This document shows positions 43,828 through 52,009 of a stretch of DNA of 64,000 nt, in pieces (position 1 is the first letter of the stretch; the number at the start of each line of letters is the position of its first letter). Below the pieces are notes generated by a model that did not search any database, had not been told where the DNA came from, and was given only the letters and a program-made list of their open reading frames with translations. Made by a program: the position numbers and the translations under genes. The DNA is from Vulgatibacter incomptus_A. Lineage in GTDB: Bacteria; Myxococcota; Myxococcia; Myxococcales; Vulgatibacteraceae. The stretch lies in assembly GCA_040391605.1 (NCBI GenBank), contig JBEBXK010000009.1:1-64000 (forward strand), in the 5' to 3' direction.

Positions 43828-44714
43828 GTTTCGAGGATCCGCAGGGGGATGGGGCCGTGCTCCGTGGGCAGAGAGGCGCAGCCGCCGCCTAGGGCGTCGT
43901 CGTCGGAGCCGCCGGGATCGATGGCGAGGAGGGCCTCGTCGGCGCTCTCGATCCGATCGGCGCCGTAGAGCTCGCGGAGGTGCGGATCGAGGAGGTGGGT
44001 GGGCCGCACGTTGCCGATGGCCGCCAGCATATTGCCCTTCACGCTCGGATTGTTGGCGTGGAGCTGCGCGATCAGCCGCTTGATCTGCTTGCGCTGCAGA
44101 TTGTCCTGAGAGCCACAGAGATCGCAGGGGATGATCGGGAACTTCATCTCCTCCGCGAAGGCGGCGATCTGCTCCTCGGCGCAATAGGCCAGCGGGCGGA
44201 TCACCGTGTTGCGGCCGTCGTCCGATCGAAGCCGCGGCGGCATCGCCTTGAGCTGCCCGGAGTAGAGCAGGTTGAGCATCAGGGTCTCGATGATGTCGTC
44301 GCGATGGTGCCCCAGGGCGATCTTCGTCGCGCCGAGCTCCACCGCCACGTCATAGAGGATGCCCCGGCGCAGCCGCGAGCAGAGCGAGCAGGTGGTCTTC
44401 CCCGCCGGGATCTTCTCCTGGACGATCGAGTACGTATCCCGCTGGATCATCCGGTACTCGTAGCCGTTCGCCTCGAGCCACTCGCGGATCACATGGCCGG
44501 GGAAGCCCGGATGCCCCTGGTCCAGGTTGACCGCCACGATGGAGAGCGGAAAGCCGCAGCGCTTCTGGATCTCCCGAAGGAGGTGCAGGAGCGTGTACGA
44601 GTCCTTTCCCCCCGAGATCCCCACCATGATCCGATCGTTGGGCTCGATCAGCTTGAAGTCCCTGCTCGCGCGGGAGACGTCGTTGAGTAGGATCTTCTCG
44701 AGGCGGCCGCTCAT
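43824..44714 (-). CDS. ttcA: tRNA 2-thiocytidine(32) synthetase TtcA
   Basis: A 296-residue PP-loop ATPase that thiolates cytidine 32 in tRNA. IMVGISGGKDSYTLLHLL is the PP-loop. The cluster-binding cysteine pairs are CSLCSR and CDLCGS. LGHHRDDIIETLMLNLLYSG and GNVRPTHLLDPHLRELYG are further TtcA marks. ATG 44714 has GGAG 9 nt upstream; ATG 44729 is an alternative. The C-terminal 30 residues are acidic and unconserved. It converges with smpB, sharing the stop region. Confidence 0.93.
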   Translation of the reverse strand: MSGRLEKILLNDVSRASRDFKLIEPNDRIMVGISGGKDSYTLLHLLREIQKRCGFPLSIVAVNLDQGHPGFPGHVIREWLEANGYEYRMIQRDTYSIVQEKIPAGKTTCSLCSRLRRGILYDVAVELGATKIALGHHRDDIIETLMLNLLYSGQLKAMPPRLRSDDGRNTVIRPLAYCAEEQIAAFAEEMKFPIIPCDLCGSQDNLQRKQIKRLIAQLHANNPSVKGNMLAAIGNVRPTHLLDPHLRELYGADRIESADEALLAIDPGGSDDDALGGGCASLPTEHGPIPLRILET

Positions 44715-44855
44715 CTCGTGTGACTCCATGCGAACCGGCGCCAAAAGTGGAGGGAGGCCGCCGATCGGGGCGCAACCTAACAGAGCTGCTTCCTTCGCCT
44801 CAACCCTCGATCCGCGCCCCATCCACCTTCCTCGGAGCCGCCCTGCGTCGCCTGA

Positions 44856-45704
44856 TTAGCGCGCGGTCTCCGCGGCGAGGAGGGCGCGGGAGAGGGCGGC
44901 GAACTCTTCGACGGCGAGGGTCTCGGCGCGGCGGCCTGGATCGATGGCGGCGGCGTCGAAGGTGGCGGCGAGGACCTCGGACGAGGCGAGCTTGGCGCCC
45001 TTGAGGGAGTTGAGGACGGTCTTTCGGCGCTGCGCGAAGGCGGCCTTCACGAGCTTTCGGAAGAGGGCCTCGTCGCCGGGATCGGCGCGCGGGGTGTCGC
45101 GGACCTCGAGGCGCACGACGGCGCTCTCGACCTCGGGCGGCGGGGTGAAGGCGCCGGCGGGGACCCGATGGGGCACGTCGACGTCGGCGTGGAGTTGGAG
45201 GAGGACGGAGAGGATGCCGTAGTCCCTGCCCCCGGGGGTCGCGGCGATGCGCTCTGTGACCTCGCGTTGGAGGAGGAAGACCATCCGCTCCACGGAGGCG
45301 CGCTGGGACTCTACGTGGAAGAGGATCTCGGTGGAGAGGTTGTAGGGGAGATTGCCCACCACGATGGCCCGGTGGCCGGCTGTGGCGGTGAGGGGGGCGA
45401 GCTCGATGGTGGCGGCGTTGGCCTCGCGGATCTCGACGTTCTCGAAGGAGGCGAGCTCCTCGCGGAGGACGGGAACCAGGTCGCGGTCCCGCTCTACGGC
45501 GATCACCTGCGCGCCGGTGGCCGCGAGCCTGCGGGTGAGGTGGCCCAGCCCTGCGCCGAGCTCTACCAAGCGATCGCCGGCCTCGATGCGGCAGGCTTCG
45601 ACGATGGCGCCCAGGTGGTAGTCGCTGCCGAGGAAGTTCTGTCCCCAGGCCTTCTTGGGGCGCAGCCGATGCCGGCGGAGGATGATGGAAGGGGCTTCGG
45701 CCAC
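44856..45704 (-). CDS. rsmA: 16S rRNA dimethyladenosine transferase
   Basis: A 282-residue SAM-dependent enzyme (KsgA) that dimethylates two adenosines near the 3' end of 16S rRNA. KKAWGQNFLGSDYHLGAIVE, LVELGAGLGHLTRRLA, VIAVERDRDLV and VVGNLPYNLSTEILFH (NLPY catalytic motif) are intact. GAFTPPPEVESAVVRLE and FAQRRKTVLNSL also fit. GTG 45704 has AGAGGGAG 6 nt upstream; an earlier GTG at 45725 is less likely. It follows the end of tsaD with a 150-nt gap containing decayed repeats. Confidence 0.96.
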   Translation of the reverse strand: MAEAPSIILRRHRLRPKKAWGQNFLGSDYHLGAIVEACRIEAGDRLVELGAGLGHLTRRLAATGAQVIAVERDRDLVPVLREELASFENVEIREANAATIELAPLTATAGHRAIVVGNLPYNLSTEILFHVESQRASVERMVFLLQREVTERIAATPGGRDYGILSVLLQLHADVDVPHRVPAGAFTPPPEVESAVVRLEVRDTPRADPGDEALFRKLVKAAFAQRRKTVLNSLKGAKLASSEVLAATFDAAAIDPGRRAETLAVEEFAALSRALLAAETAR

Positions 45705-45750
45705 TAATGGCTCCCTCTGGCGCACCGGCCGGTCTCAAGGAACAACGATC

Positions 45751-45889
45751 GGCGCGACTCGCCAGCCCGGCGATGGAGCGGTGGGTGGACGTGGAGCACG
45801 AGCGCCGCCAAGCTGGGTTCGCAGCGAATCTCGTCAAGCGTCGGCGGATCGACGTGGATCATGAGAGCCGCCAGGCGGGGTCGGCGTTC
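45751..45889. repeat. Decayed tandem copy of the tsaD 3' end
   Basis: A unit of about 62 bp occurs twice. The copy nearer tsaD (45838-45889) contains the tsaD stop and last codons: GACGTGGATCATGAGAGCCG then CCAGGCGGGGT. The distal copy (45778-45825) reads GACGTGGAGCACGAGCGCCG then CCAAGCTGGGT. They agree at about four of five positions. Confidence 0.6.
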
Positions 45890-46863
45890 ATGGCCAGGCC
45901 CTCTGGGCCGCCGCCCCTGCGCCAGGTCTCGTAGCCGGCGACGGCGATCATGGCGCCGTTGTCGGTGCAGAGGCGCTTGGGCGGGACGTGGACGAGGACG
46001 CCCTCCTCCGTGCCTCGCTCGACGGCGAGGGCGCGGAGCCTGCTGTTGGCGGCGACCCCTCCGCAGAGGACGAGCCGCGGCAGATCGGCGTCGCGGGCGG
46101 CGCGGATCGCCTTGCGGGTGAGGACGTCGGCGATGGCCTCCTGCACGCTGGCGCAGAGATCGGCCAGGCCCTGCCCCTCGGGGATGCCGTGCTTGCGCAC
46201 GTGGTAGAGCACCGAGGTCTTGAGGCCGGAGAAGGAGAAGTCGAGGCTCGGCTTGCGGCTCAGGCCGCGGGGGAAGCGGATGGCCGCCGGGTCGCCGCCC
46301 TGGGCGAGGCGATCGATCTCGACGCCGCCGGGATAGGGCAGGCCGAGGAGCCTGGCGACCTTGTCGAAGGCCTCGCCGGCGGCGTCGTCCAGGGTGGCGC
46401 CGAGGAGGCGATAGGAGCCGTAGTCCTCCACGGCGTAGAGGCTGGTGTGGCCGCCGGAGACGACCAGGCCGAGGAAGGGAGGCGCGGGCGCCTCTTCGTC
46501 GAGGCGGATCGCCAGGAGGTGGCCCTCGAGGTGGTTGACCCCCACCACCGGCTTGTCGGCGGCGTAGGCCAGGGACTTGCCGACCTGCAGGCCGACCAGC
46601 AGCGCGCCGATGAGCCCCGGACCGCTGGTGACCGCGATCAGATCGATGTCGGAGAGTTCGACTTCTGCCCGCTCGAGGGCCTCGTCGACCACGGGCATCA
46701 CCTGGAGGACGTGGTTGCGGGAGGCCAACTCGGGGACCACCCCACCCCATCGCCGGTGGATCTCGATCTGGCTGGAGACCACGTCGGAGAGCGCCTCGCG
46801 CCCGTCGCGGACCACGGCAGCCGCCGTCTCGTCGCAGGATGTCTCGAGTCCAAGAACCAACAT
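45859..46863 (-). CDS. tsaD: tRNA N6-adenosine threonylcarbamoyltransferase TsaD
   Basis: A 334-residue ASKHA-fold protein that installs t6A37 in tRNA. LVLGLETSCDETAAAVV is the N-terminal signature, VVPELASRNHVL has the metal-binding histidine region, VNHLEGHLLAIRL the second His motif, and LVVSGGHTSLYAVEDY, GEAFDKVARLLGLPYPGG and LVLCGGVAANSRLR follow. RLCTDNGAMIAVAGYE completes the set. The ATG lies 8 nt behind TTATAA with no ribosome site. tsaB or tsaE genes are not in the window. It is the last gene of a run trmL, PATAN-like, response regulator, tsaD. Confidence 0.97.
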   Translation of the reverse strand: MLVLGLETSCDETAAAVVRDGREALSDVVSSQIEIHRRWGGVVPELASRNHVLQVMPVVDEALERAEVELSDIDLIAVTSGPGLIGALLVGLQVGKSLAYAADKPVVGVNHLEGHLLAIRLDEEAPAPPFLGLVVSGGHTSLYAVEDYGSYRLLGATLDDAAGEAFDKVARLLGLPYPGGVEIDRLAQGGDPAAIRFPRGLSRKPSLDFSFSGLKTSVLYHVRKHGIPEGQGLADLCASVQEAIADVLTRKAIRAARDADLPRLVLCGGVAANSRLRALAVERGTEEGVLVHVPPKRLCTDNGAMIAVAGYETWRRGGGPEGLAMNADPAWRLS

Positions 46864-46933
46864 GGCGCGGCTTATAACACGCCCCGACCCGCCGTCTCGC
46901 CCGGGTGGATCGACGGCGCACGCGCCGCGCGAG

Positions 46934-48700
46934 TCAGCGAGGATCCGAGCCGCTCGAGGTGCCGACAGAGGCGGAGGGAGCGAGGGCCCGGAGGATCGGG
47001 GTGCGGAGGGCGAGGCCTCCCGCGAGGAGGAGGCTGACGATGCCTGCGGCCCACCAGATCCAGCGTCCGGAGGATCGGGGGGGCGCCGCGCGGGCGGCCG
47101 TTCGAATGCGCCGGGCGACCGCCGGCTTTCCTTCGTCGATGGCGGCCGATCGGGGGGGCGGGGATGGGCCTGCGATCGGCGCGGAGGCGAGGCCGACGGT
47201 CCAAGGGGCCTGCTCTTCTTCACCTTCCGAGGGAGGGGGATCTGCGGGGGAATCGAGTGTCGGCTCGGTGTTGCCGGACGCCTCGGCGATGGCCGGGTCC
47301 GCTGGCGCTGCGCTCGGCTGGGCCAGGGCCGCGGGGCGCTCCTCCTTGGCCCAGGCACGGGCGGCGGCGAAGGCGACCGCCGCCGCCTGCTCCTCCGAGC
47401 CGTCGAAGGGAGCGTGCGCGATCATCGCTGCGGCGCCTTGCGCGCCTCGCGCAGGCTGGTTGGCCGGGTCACCAGAAGGGCCCGCGGGCGCCGATCGTTC
47501 GGCTTCATCTGCGGGCTCTTCTCGACGCCGGGAGCCGGGGAGCGACTCGTCCACAGTGGGCTCCGGTGGCGGCACGCCGACGCTCTTTCGATGGGGATCG
47601 TCGAGGGGGAGGATGCCCGAGGGCTCGACGAACCATTCCTCCGGCGGCGCCTCTCGGGTCTGGACGGGCCGGCTCTCTGCCTCCGGCTGGGGATGGGGCT
47701 GCACATGCGCCCCGTCGGCGCGGCTGCGATGGGCGTCCCGGAGGATCCCCACGGCGAAGAGGCGCGCGGTGATCGAGAGGCAGTCGAGATCGTCCATCTC
47801 GGTCCCGTCGATCACCCGGGCGAGGCTGCGTCGGCCGTCGAAGAGGCGGAGCACCGGGTTGACCTCGTCGGGGAGCAGCGAGAGGCGCTCGGAGAGGATG
47901 GCGTGATCCACGTCGAGGATGGAGTCGAAGGGGGGGAGCAGCTCGGAGAGCCGGGCGCGCTCGTCCAGGCGGCGCATGCCCTCCATGAGCAGGCCTTGGG
48001 TGGAGAAGTCGATGCGGTTGGGCCGGGTCACCGACTTGAACTCGATCTGGAAGCGCCCCTCGGTCCAGCCCAGCAGGCGATAGAAGGCGGCCTCGCCCCG
48101 ATGGCTGCCGAAGTCGACGTCGACCACCTTGCCGTCGAGGAAGAAGATCTCGGAGGAGGCGCCGTCGCGCTCGGTGATGCGGATGACGCCGGTCTTGCGG
48201 CCCATCTCCAGGGTCTGGACCAGGTCGACGATGCCCATGTCCGAGAGGCTGCCGGAGAGCCCGCCCTTCTGATCGCGCCGCTCGATCCGCTCCTTGTTGC
48301 GCTTCTGCAGGAGGATCTTCACCCGGGTGACGATCTCCTGGATGTAGATCGGTTTGGTCAGGTAGTCCTCGACGCCCAGCTCGAGGCCCCGCACCTTATG
48401 TTCGAGATCCTTCTGGCTGCTGAGGAAGACGAAGGGGATGTCGGCGAAGCGCTCGTCGGCCTTGAACCGCCTGCAGAACTCGAAGCCGTCCATCTCCGGC
48501 ATCCGCGTGTCGGAGAGGACGAGGTCGGGATGAGCCGCCTCGCACTTCTCCAGGGCGTCGATGCCGTTGACGGCGGTGACGACGTGGTAGCCAGCGGTGC
48601 GGAGGCTGACCTCCATCACGCGGAGGCTCTTGGCGTCGCCGTCCACCAGCAGAAGGTTCTGTTTCGCTGAGTGCATCAGTCCCTCGAGATCGAGCGCCAT
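46934..48700 (-). CDS. Response regulator with PATAN-like domain and C-terminal membrane helix
   Basis: A 588-residue protein. The receiver domain (about 10-130) has LLLVDGDAKSLRVME, the phospho-acceptor in LVLSDTRMPEMDGFEF and the lysine in YLTKPIYIQE. A DUF4388/PATAN-like domain follows (about 145-330; GLSGSLSDMGIVDLVQTLEM, GVIRITERDGASSEIFFLDG). Then comes a long Pro/Glu/Ala-rich linker and, near residue 550, a single transmembrane helix (WIWWAAGIVSLLLAGGLALR) with about 25 residues after it. A receiver protein anchored by its tail is unusual. ATG 48676 with GAGGGA close by is an alternative start. The output is unknown; it may scaffold a polar or motility complex. Confidence 0.85.
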   Translation of the reverse strand: MALDLEGLMHSAKQNLLLVDGDAKSLRVMEVSLRTAGYHVVTAVNGIDALEKCEAAHPDLVLSDTRMPEMDGFEFCRRFKADERFADIPFVFLSSQKDLEHKVRGLELGVEDYLTKPIYIQEIVTRVKILLQKRNKERIERRDQKGGLSGSLSDMGIVDLVQTLEMGRKTGVIRITERDGASSEIFFLDGKVVDVDFGSHRGEAAFYRLLGWTEGRFQIEFKSVTRPNRIDFSTQGLLMEGMRRLDERARLSELLPPFDSILDVDHAILSERLSLLPDEVNPVLRLFDGRRSLARVIDGTEMDDLDCLSITARLFAVGILRDAHRSRADGAHVQPHPQPEAESRPVQTREAPPEEWFVEPSGILPLDDPHRKSVGVPPPEPTVDESLPGSRRREEPADEAERSAPAGPSGDPANQPARGAQGAAAMIAHAPFDGSEEQAAAVAFAAARAWAKEERPAALAQPSAAPADPAIAEASGNTEPTLDSPADPPPSEGEEEQAPWTVGLASAPIAGPSPPPRSAAIDEGKPAVARRIRTAARAAPPRSSGRWIWWAAGIVSLLLAGGLALRTPILRALAPSASVGTSSGSDPR

Positions 48701-48770
48701 GATCCCGATCGAGCGGCGGAGGTGTCAAGAATGAGCATCGACCTTCACGCCGTGCGCAGAAAGTAGGAGG

Positions 48771-49646
48771 CTATCGCACACTCCGATCGAGGGGCGCCGA
48801 CTCCACCGACTCATCCGCCTCCTCTTTGCGCCGCTCCTCCTCGAAGCGGGAGCGGAGCCGGCTCTCCTCCGACGGCGGCGCTGCGACCGACGCCGGCGAC
48901 GGCGCCTCGCGGTGGGGCAAGGCCACCCCCATCAGGAGGAAGATCGCGATGACGGCGGCGGCGCGGGACTCGCCGATCTCCGGATCGGAGAGGAGATCGT
49001 AGAGGCGCTGGGGCTCCTGCAGCCTGGCGACGAAGACCTGCTCCTGCGGGTCGAGATCGAAGTAGCGGGCGAAGGTGATCCACCCCTTGCGCAGCCGCAA
49101 CCGCTGCTCCGGCGGGACGCCCTGGAGGATCTGCCGCGAGGTCTTGCGCCCGCCGGCGGTGAGCAGCGCGTCGAGGATGGCGCGGTGGGCGCCGATCCGG
49201 ATCTCGTCGGTCCAGGAGGGCAGCTCGTCCTTGGCGTGGAAGGCATAGCTTCCCTCGGAGAGGCCCGAGAGGGTGCGGAGGTGGCCGCGGTGGAGGAGCG
49301 CGAGGCCGGACGCGAGCTGCTCCGGTGTGAGGAAGCCCAGCGAGACCAGCGCTTCACCTTGTTTGCGGCCGTCGGCGACCGCGAGGAGGCTGCGCTCCAG
49401 GGCGCGGATGTCGATCCAGCCGAGCTCCAGGAGAAACTGGCCCAGGGGCTTGAAGCCGAAGAAGATCTGCACGCCGCAGGGCTGGCCATCCCGCAAGAAG
49501 ACCCGGGAGGTGCCGCCGGACGCGCCGATCACGAGCTCGCCGGTCACCCGTCCCCGCAGGGCCTCGATCAGGATCGCGGCCAGGGACGTAGAGCGGAACT
49601 CTCCGCCGGAGAGCGTGCAGAGGATCTTGGGCTGGGACACGCTCAC
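48771..49646 (-). CDS. PATAN/DUF4388-like protein
   Basis: A 291-residue soluble protein. The N-terminal half follows the DUF4388 pattern (LCTLSGGEFRSTSLAAILIE, TGELVIGASGGTSRVFLRDG, QIFFGFKPLGQFLLELGWID). Next are helical repeats that resemble the second DUF4388 module (LVSLGFLTPEQLASGLALLH). The C-terminal 40 residues are charged (RFEEERRKEEADESVES). The GTG start lies 4 nt after the trmL stop, and the response regulator with a similar domain follows. The two likely act together. No receiver or catalytic residue is visible. Confidence 0.78.
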   Translation of the reverse strand: MSVSQPKILCTLSGGEFRSTSLAAILIEALRGRVTGELVIGASGGTSRVFLRDGQPCGVQIFFGFKPLGQFLLELGWIDIRALERSLLAVADGRKQGEALVSLGFLTPEQLASGLALLHRGHLRTLSGLSEGSYAFHAKDELPSWTDEIRIGAHRAILDALLTAGGRKTSRQILQGVPPEQRLRLRKGWITFARYFDLDPQEQVFVARLQEPQRLYDLLSDPEIGESRAAAVIAIFLLMGVALPHREAPSPASVAAPPSEESRLRSRFEEERRKEEADESVESAPLDRSVR

Positions 49647-49650
49647 GATA

Positions 49651-50139
49651 TTACCGCGCCTCGCCGCGCTGCGCCAATGTCTGTCGTATGGCTTCGTACA
49701 CTGCGATCCCGGCGGCGGTGGCGAGGTTCAGCGATCGCAGCCCCTGGCGCTGTGGGATCGAGACGGTCCGCTCGGAATGTCTGGCGAGGAGCTCGGGGGG
49801 GAGGCCGGCCTGCTCGGAGCCGAACACCAGCCGATCGCCGGGGCGAAACGCCACGTCCCAGAGAGAGCGGCTGCCACCGCCCGTGAAGAGGTGGACCCTG
49901 GGGAAAGGGGCCCTCGCCTCCCAAGCCTCCAGGTCGGGGTGGATCTCCGCCACGACCTGATCCCAATAGTCGAGGCCGGCCCGGCGGAGGTCTTTGTCGG
50001 CGATGGAGAAGCCCAGCGGCTCGACCAGCTCCAGCCTGGATCCGGTGACGGCACAGAGGCGCGCGATGTTGCCGGTGTTGGGGGGGATCTGAGGGGAGAC
50101 CAGGACCACCGAGAGCGGCGGCGCGAGCGTGGGCAACAT
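49651..50139 (-). CDS. trmL: tRNA (cytidine/uridine-34) 2'-O-methyltransferase
   Basis: A 162-residue single-domain SPOUT enzyme with the size of TrmL, which methylates the wobble nucleotide of leucine tRNAs. VVLVSPQIPPNTGNIARLCA is motif 1, RLVFGSEQAGLPPELLARH motif 2, and VSIPQRQGLRSLNLATAAGI motif 3. ATG 50139 lies 6 nt behind TACCAT on the minus strand and there is no ribosome site. A longer open frame upstream lacks conserved sequence. Confidence 0.93.
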   Translation of the reverse strand: MLPTLAPPLSVVLVSPQIPPNTGNIARLCAVTGSRLELVEPLGFSIADKDLRRAGLDYWDQVVAEIHPDLEAWEARAPFPRVHLFTGGGSRSLWDVAFRPGDRLVFGSEQAGLPPELLARHSERTVSIPQRQGLRSLNLATAAGIAVYEAIRQTLAQRGEAR

Positions 50140-50241
50140 GGGCGGATGGTAGACCACGAAGCGCGGCGCGCGACAACGGACACGAGGGTTGGAATCGAAG
50201 CGAGGCTTCGATCGCGCCCGGATGATCGGCGGCGTCGTGCG

Positions 50242-50363
50242 GAAGCCTCGATCCGCGATGGGAGCGCGCGGCGGCGGCGCTGCCGGTCTAAGATTGGCGT
50301 TGTGTGTAGCCTCGATCCACGATGGGAGGCTCGCCACGAGCCCATCCGCCCGAGGTCTGGGCC
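50242..50363. repeat. Imperfect tandem repeat upstream of the DUF192 gene
   Basis: AGCCTCGATCCGCGATGGGA (from 50244) recurs 65 nt later as AGCCTCGATCCACGATGGGA (from 50308), with one change. A related block in the other orientation (GAAGCGAGGCTTCGATCGC) is at about 50197-50215. Function unknown. Confidence 0.55.
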
Positions 50364-50379
50364 ACGCAGGAACTCATCC

Positions 50380-50751
50380 ATGGATCCCGAGCTGCTGGAA
50401 GCGATGAACGAGAGCCGGGGCACGAGGCTGGCCTGGCGGATCCGGCGGGCGGCCACCTTCGCCACGAGGCTGCGGGGCCTGCTGGGGCGGGATGCCCTGG
50501 ACGAGGGCGAGGGGCTGCTGATCGAGCCCTGCAGCGGGATCCACACCTTCTTCATGCGCTTTTCGATCGACGTCCTCTTCCTGGACGACGACGGTCGGGT
50601 GGTGCAGGCCCTGGACGCGGTGGCGCCCTGGAGGGCCAGCCGCATCTACCCGAAGGCGCGCAAGGTGCTGGAGCTTCCGGCGGGGACCTCCCGGGGGAGC
50701 GCCACCGTCCCCGGCGATCGGATCGCGATTTTCCGGGCGGGCGCCGCTTGA
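50380..50751 (+). CDS. DUF192 protein
   Basis: A 123-residue small beta-barrel protein of the DUF192 family. The family core is clear: ATRLRGLLGRDALDEGEGLL (RxxGLMxR-like), HTFFMRFSIDVLFLDDDGRV and YPKARKVLELPAGT. Many members have a signal peptide; this one does not and should be cytosolic. The molecular role of the family is not established. ATG 50404 is a possible later start. The PP2C gene follows after 56 nt. Confidence 0.85.
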   Translation: MDPELLEAMNESRGTRLAWRIRRAATFATRLRGLLGRDALDEGEGLLIEPCSGIHTFFMRFSIDVLFLDDDGRVVQALDAVAPWRASRIYPKARKVLELPAGTSRGSATVPGDRIAIFRAGAA

Positions 50752-50807
50752 TTGGCCGCCGGCCTTCCGATAGTGGTCTTCCCCTTTCGAAATCGGAGCG
50801 AGGCTTG

Positions 50808-51572
50808 ATGCGCGTCGAAGCCGCAGGTAGCACCCATGTCGGCATGAAGCGTACCGGGAACGAGGACAGCCTCCTCATTCTCGACGAAGAGCACCTCTAC
50901 GTGGTGGCGGACGGCATGGGCGGGCACGCCTCCGGCGAGGTGGCCTCGGGGATGGCGGTGGCCGAGCTCGAGGCCTTCTTCCGACTGACCGGCGACGATC
51001 GCGAGCTGACCTGGCCGTTCAAGATGGACGCGGATCGTGGATACGAAGAGAACCGCCTCCTGGTGGGGATCCGCCAGGCCAACGCGAGGATCTGCGATCA
51101 GGCGCGGCGCGAGTCTCGGTACAAGGGGATGGGCACCACCATCGCCTCCCTGCACTTCTTCGACGATCGGGCGTGCATCGGCTGGGCGGGCGACAGCCGG
51201 GTCTACCGCTTCCGCGGCGGCGATCTGGTCCAGCTCTCCGAGGATCACTCCCTGCTCAACGATCTGATCCGGGCGAAGAAGCTCAGCCCGGAGGAGATCG
51301 AGGCCTTTCCCCATAAGAACGTGATCGTCCGCGCCCTGGGGATCCAGGACAACCTGCAGGTCGACATCCTCCAGGAGAGGCCGCAGGACGGCGACCTCTA
51401 CCTCCTCTGCTCGGACGGCCTCTCCGGGATGCTCTCCGACGAGCGGATCGCGGCGCTCCTGCGGGAAGAGGGCGAGGACGAGGAGAAGGTCGCCCGCCTC
51501 ATCGACGCCGCCAACGAGGCCGGCGGGATCGACAACGTTACCGTGGTCCTCGCCCGCTGGTTCGCGGCTTGA
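50808..51572 (+). CDS. PP2C-family serine/threonine phosphatase
   Basis: A 254-residue metal-dependent phosphatase. THVGMKRTGNEDSLLILDEE has the first metal aspartate, YVVADGMGGHASGEVAS the second, GMGTTIASLHFF and CIGWAGDSRVYRFRGGDLVQ the middle motifs, and LLCSDGLSGMLSDERIA and GGIDNVTVVLARW the last. Such Stp/PrpC enzymes oppose Hanks-type kinases, which are numerous in myxobacteria; no kinase gene is in the window. An insert (about 70-90) carries charged residues. The TGA overlaps a possible TTG start of the next gene. Confidence 0.95.
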   Translation: MRVEAAGSTHVGMKRTGNEDSLLILDEEHLYVVADGMGGHASGEVASGMAVAELEAFFRLTGDDRELTWPFKMDADRGYEENRLLVGIRQANARICDQARRESRYKGMGTTIASLHFFDDRACIGWAGDSRVYRFRGGDLVQLSEDHSLLNDLIRAKKLSPEEIEAFPHKNVIVRALGIQDNLQVDILQERPQDGDLYLLCSDGLSGMLSDERIAALLREEGEDEEKVARLIDAANEAGGIDNVTVVLARWFAA

Positions 51573-51667
51573 GAAAAAAGAAGCTGCGGGCCGCGGGGAT
51601 CCTCCGGTGGGTCGATGCCGCCGGCAAGCTGGCAGGTGCCAACCGGAAGCAGCGAGAGGTCGAGCTG

Positions 51668-51919
51668 ATGCCTCGCACCATCCTCGCGATCACGATCCTC
51701 GCGACGATGTTCGCCGGCTGCGCGGGCGGGACGATGACGATCGGGGACTCGCCGCCCATCCGGCTCGGCGGCCCTCCCGACCTGCAGGACGCGCGCGACT
51801 GCTACAGCGCCTGCGCCAATCGACTCCAACTCACGGCGCAGGCGCCTGCCGCGCTCGATCGCGAATGCTCCAGCCGCTGCTTTCCGGAGCTGTCGCCCCG
51901 GGACGGCAAGGCGCGTTGA
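51668..51919 (+). CDS. Small Cys-rich lipoprotein
   Basis: An 83-residue precursor. MPRTILAITILATMFAG is followed by Cys18 in a good lipobox (FAGCAGG). The mature part has four more cysteines, in DCYSAC and ECSSRC, spaced as two CxxxC pairs, which suggests two disulfides. ATG 51668 with GAGAGG about 8 nt upstream is preferred to a TTG at 51569 that would put the signal peptide 33 residues inside. No family recognised. It lies downstream of the phosphatase. Confidence 0.7.
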   Translation: MPRTILAITILATMFAGCAGGTMTIGDSPPIRLGGPPDLQDARDCYSACANRLQLTAQAPAALDRECSSRCFPELSPRDGKAR

Positions 51920-51940
51920 GCACGCATTTTCAAAGCCGGT

Positions 51941-52009
51941 GCTCTTTTCGCTCGCCTCCGGCTCTGAGAGTTCGTGATTTCTTCACGAACTCTCAGAGCC
52001 TGTGAAAGG
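51941..52009. repeat. Dispersed repeat with an 18-bp perfect hairpin
   Basis: GGCTCTGAGAGTTCGTGA (51960-51977) pairs without a mismatch with 51983-52000 around a 5-nt loop. The flanks (CGCTCGCCTCCGGCTC before, GAGCCTGTGAAAGG after) match the other repeat copies. The arm overlaps the stop codon of the convergent nucleotidyltransferase gene, so it may act as a two-sided terminator. Confidence 0.75.
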
